A DNA stretch of 7,725 nt from DATJWY01 sp035500775 (GTDB lineage: Bacteria > Pseudomonadota > Alphaproteobacteria > Acetobacterales > Acetobacteraceae). The notes under the pieces are model-generated. The model made no database searches, was not told the DNA's origin, and was given only the letters and a program-made list of their open reading frames with translations. This document shows positions 5,353 through 7,725 of this stretch, piece after piece. The DNA lies in contig DATJWY010000294.1 of NCBI GenBank assembly GCA_035500775.1, positions 1-7,725 of the forward strand, written 5' to 3'. The translations under genes were made by a program, and so were the position numbers. Each line of letters begins with the position of its first letter. The stretch's first letter is position 1.

Positions 5353-7725
5353 TATTGTTCCAGACGGTTCCTGCCTGTGCCGGCCGCGCCGTCGGCAGGT
5401 TCTGCAGCACGAGCCCGTTGGTGATGGTCACCTGCCCGCCGAACGTCGCGTTATTACCGGTGGTGAGTACGAGTGGCCCGTGCAACGTGGTCGTACCGAG
5501 ATTCACGGTCAGCCCGTTGCTGAACACCGCCGCCTGGTTCACCACGAACGCGGACGAGGCCAGGCCACATTGATAGGCCCAGACCGGAACATTGGCGCCG
5601 TTCGCGTCGGTGCCGTAGAAGACGAGGTTGTTGTCGAGCTGGCAGCTCATGTAAGGCGTGGCGCCGTTCGTGTCGGTGAAGGCGAGGCGCGTGCCGCAGC
5701 TCGCCAGCCACACATCCGCCTTCGGCCGCAGCCGGTTGCCGACCGAGACATCCCCCGCGCTGTTCTGCAGCGTCAGCCCGTTTGGCCCCACGGCGCCGAT
5801 CACGGCATCGCTTCCCGACGCCGCCGGCGTCACCTGCACGTAATTGGCGGCGTTATCGACATTCCCCACCCGGAACAGCGTCTGCCCGCTCCGCCCGGCG
5901 AGCAGATGGTCATGCGCGGAAGCGGTCCCGGCCGGCACCCCACCGCCGCCCGTCGTCTGCCAGGTAAGCAGGTTGCCGAGCGCCGGATCGCTCTGATCGA
6001 CGTAGTTATTGCCGCCGCCGTTGCCGCCCTGCGACCAGGTCGCGACCACCGTGTTGTTGATCGTGTTCGGCCCGAGCAGCACCGCCGTCGAGAAATTCTC
6101 GAAATGGTTGCCGACGAGGCTGTTCCCGGAGCAGTCATGGTTGCCGTATTTCAGCGCGACGGCGGTATCCGGCATGCTGCCGTCGCTCAGCGTATGGCCG
6201 AGGAAGTTGTTGCCGATGATCTGGAAATTGGCGCAATCGGTGAGGTCGATCATGGTGCAGGCGCTATCCGGCCCGCCGTCGCGCGTATGGTCGGTGCTGG
6301 CGATGTAGCCGCCGCCCACCAGCGACGCCTTGCAGGTGCCAAGCTGGCAGTTCACCTCGCCGCTGGTCAGGTAAAACCCGAGCAGCGCAAGCCGCGCCAC
6401 GCTGCCATCGGCGTTCACCACCTTGCTGACGCCGTCCAGATAGGTGAACTGCGACAGATCGCCCTGCACGAAGCAGTAATCCGTGTTGATCACCGTCGGG
6501 TGATGGATGCGGATACCCTCGCAGTAATCGCTCTGCAGCACCAGCGCATGGCCGTAGATGGCATAGGGCTTGTCGATCCACACATCGACGCAGTGCGCCA
6601 GCTCGATCACCGCCGCGCCGCTGCCCCCCGCCGGCGGCCGTGGCCCGAACCAGCTGATATTCTCGACCCGCGCCTGGCCGCAACTGCGCAGCACGACACC
6701 GCGCTGGAAGGTGAACGGAAACGGCGCGGTCAGTCCGTTATCGTTGGGGTAGCCGAAGAATTCCACGTTCAGCACATACGCGCTCTGATACGCGCCGGGC
6801 GCCGGGTAGACGATCGCCAGCGCCGCCGCGGTCGCCTGTGTGCCGTTCTCGGCGAGCAGCGTCAGGTCGCGCACCGTGGTCTTGGTGTAGCCCGAGGCCT
6901 GAGTGACGGTGATGGCGGTACCGGCATGCGTGACGTGCAGGTTGCTCACGCCCTTGCCGGCGCCGCGCAGCGTCACCGCCTTGCCGCTCCAGCTCACCGC
7001 CTGCGCCAGCGTATAATCGCCCGCCGGCACGAACACCTCGCCGCCGGAGGCGGGCAGGGCGGCGAAGGCGGCGTTGAACGCGGCGGAGCAGTCGCTGCCA
7101 TCGGTGCGCGCGCCGAAATCCCGCACGTTGACGACATCCGCCGCCCGCGCCGCCATGCCGCGCGGCACGCCGCCGCTCAGCGTCACGGTGCCGGACGAGA
7201 CATCGCCCGCCATCGGCGCGGTGATCTGCCCCTGGGCATTGAGTCCGACGAACCCGCCGGTCGGGATCTTCGCCGCGGTGGCGGTGATCTGCTGCCCCAG
7301 GCTCGTCAGCGTCTGCGTCACCGAGGGATCGGTCGCGGCGGAGATATGGCCACTGGCATCGATGGAGACGTTGCTGCCGCCGGCGAACAGCCCGCGCAGC
7401 AGCGGCACCGGCATCTGCCGTGGCGCGCCGCTGCTGTTCAGCACCAGCGTATCGGAGAGGGTGAGGGTGCCCTGTTGCGGAAACAACGCGTGGTCGGCGC
7501 CGTTCGCGGCCAGCGCCCCGCCATTCATGGCGAGTCCGGCGCCGACCTGCACGCTCTCTGGCCCGCCGGGCCCAAGCGAGGCCCGCCCGAGCAGCGTGTT
7601 GGACGGCGTGGTGATCGCCTGCTGTACCTGCGCGAGCAGATCGCCGACGCGCACGGAGCGTGTGATGCCACCCTGGCTGACCGGCACCTCGTCCTGATCC
7701 GAGGTCTCGGTCGCGACGGGCAATT
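5330..7725 (-). CDS. Phage tail spike/fibre with pectate-lyase-like beta-helix (partial at N-terminus)
   Basis: At least 797 codons. The frame is open to the right edge and begins there at a TTG (7723) read as Leu, so the true start lies outside. The first residues, PVATETSDQDEVPVSQGGI, resemble phage tail-protein N-termini that attach to the baseplate. Residues about 40-190 are a Gly/Ser/Thr-rich shaft with repeated strands (TLSDTLVLNSSG, NVSIDASGHIS). From about 197, VNVRDFGARTDG, then AAFNAAFAALPASGGEVFVPAGDYTL, is the signature opening of the Pectate_lyase_3/spike beta-helix fold. The helix runs to about 580 with Asn/Gly/Cys-rich turns. The C-terminal part repeats strands (GLTVN, GPLVLTTGN, GQVTITNG) and ends LPTARPAQAGTVWNNNG, a common phage fibre ending. 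Role: binding and perhaps cleaving a surface polysaccharide. No enzymatic residues can be assigned from sequence alone. Confidence 0.88.
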   Translation of the reverse strand, partial: LPVATETSDQDEVPVSQGGITRSVRVGDLLAQVQQAITTPSNTLLGRASLGPGGPESVQVGAGLAMNGGALAANGADHALFPQQGTLTLSDTLVLNSSGAPRQMPVPLLRGLFAGGSNVSIDASGHISAATDPSVTQTLTSLGQQITATAAKIPTGGFVGLNAQGQITAPMAGDVSSGTVTLSGGVPRGMAARAADVVNVRDFGARTDGSDCSAAFNAAFAALPASGGEVFVPAGDYTLAQAVSWSGKAVTLRGAGKGVSNLHVTHAGTAITVTQASGYTKTTVRDLTLLAENGTQATAAALAIVYPAPGAYQSAYVLNVEFFGYPNDNGLTAPFPFTFQRGVVLRSCGQARVENISWFGPRPPAGGSGAAVIELAHCVDVWIDKPYAIYGHALVLQSDYCEGIRIHHPTVINTDYCFVQGDLSQFTYLDGVSKVVNADGSVARLALLGFYLTSGEVNCQLGTCKASLVGGGYIASTDHTRDGGPDSACTMIDLTDCANFQIIGNNFLGHTLSDGSMPDTAVALKYGNHDCSGNSLVGNHFENFSTAVLLGPNTINNTVVATWSQGGNGGGNNYVDQSDPALGNLLTWQTTGGGGVPAGTASAHDHLLAGRSGQTLFRVGNVDNAANYVQVTPAASGSDAVIGAVGPNGLTLQNSAGDVSVGNRLRPKADVWLASCGTRLAFTDTNGATPYMSCQLDNNLVFYGTDANGANVPVWAYQCGLASSAFVVNQAAVFSNGLTVNLGTTTLHGPLVLTTGNNATFGGQVTITNGLVLQNLPTARPAQAGTVWNNNGVLSIA

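Overview
The window is very GC-rich and densely coded, with strong third-position G/C bias. Codon style, protein types and a dispersed twin-hairpin element suggest an alphaproteobacterium, most likely Acetobacteraceae (Roseomonas/Acidiphilium-like). That placement is inferred from recollection of such genomes, not from a search.

Layout: eight genes can be supported. One is on the plus strand at the left: a Nudix hydrolase (131-871), convergent with a YmdB-type macro-domain protein (915-1427, minus). Everything from 1562 to the right edge is on the minus strand and looks like the distal, host-contact and lysis end of a prophage or phage-derived locus. In transcription order (right to left) it holds a beta-helical tail spike/fibre running off the right edge (5330-7723), a coiled-coil protein with a C-terminal membrane helix (4918-5352), and a GH108 endolysin (4391-4921). 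Next come a small secreted beta-rich protein (3765-4232), a secreted multi-domain SGNH/GDSL esterase (1976-3760), and an 85-residue two-helix membrane protein that could be a holin (1562-1819). The first three genes overlap by 23 bp and by an ATGA, and the next pair is 4 bp apart, so tight translational coupling is likely within each group.

How they may work together: the spike would bind, and possibly cleave, a surface polysaccharide. The SGNH enzyme would remove acyl groups from a glycan or other ester. The endolysin would cut peptidoglycan, with one of the two small membrane proteins giving it access. The macro-domain and Nudix genes lie outside this cassette and both point to ADP-ribose or nucleotide-diphosphate metabolism.

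Non-coding structure: a 56-bp element made of two back-to-back hairpins occurs twice in opposite orientation (1-56 and 4299-4354), with compensatory stem changes between the copies. A run of three consecutive stem-loops fills the gap at 1859-1971. A triple GGGAAC block with an EcfG-like promoter match lies upstream of the macro-domain gene. No tRNA, rRNA, CRISPR array, integrase, transposase or attachment site was seen.
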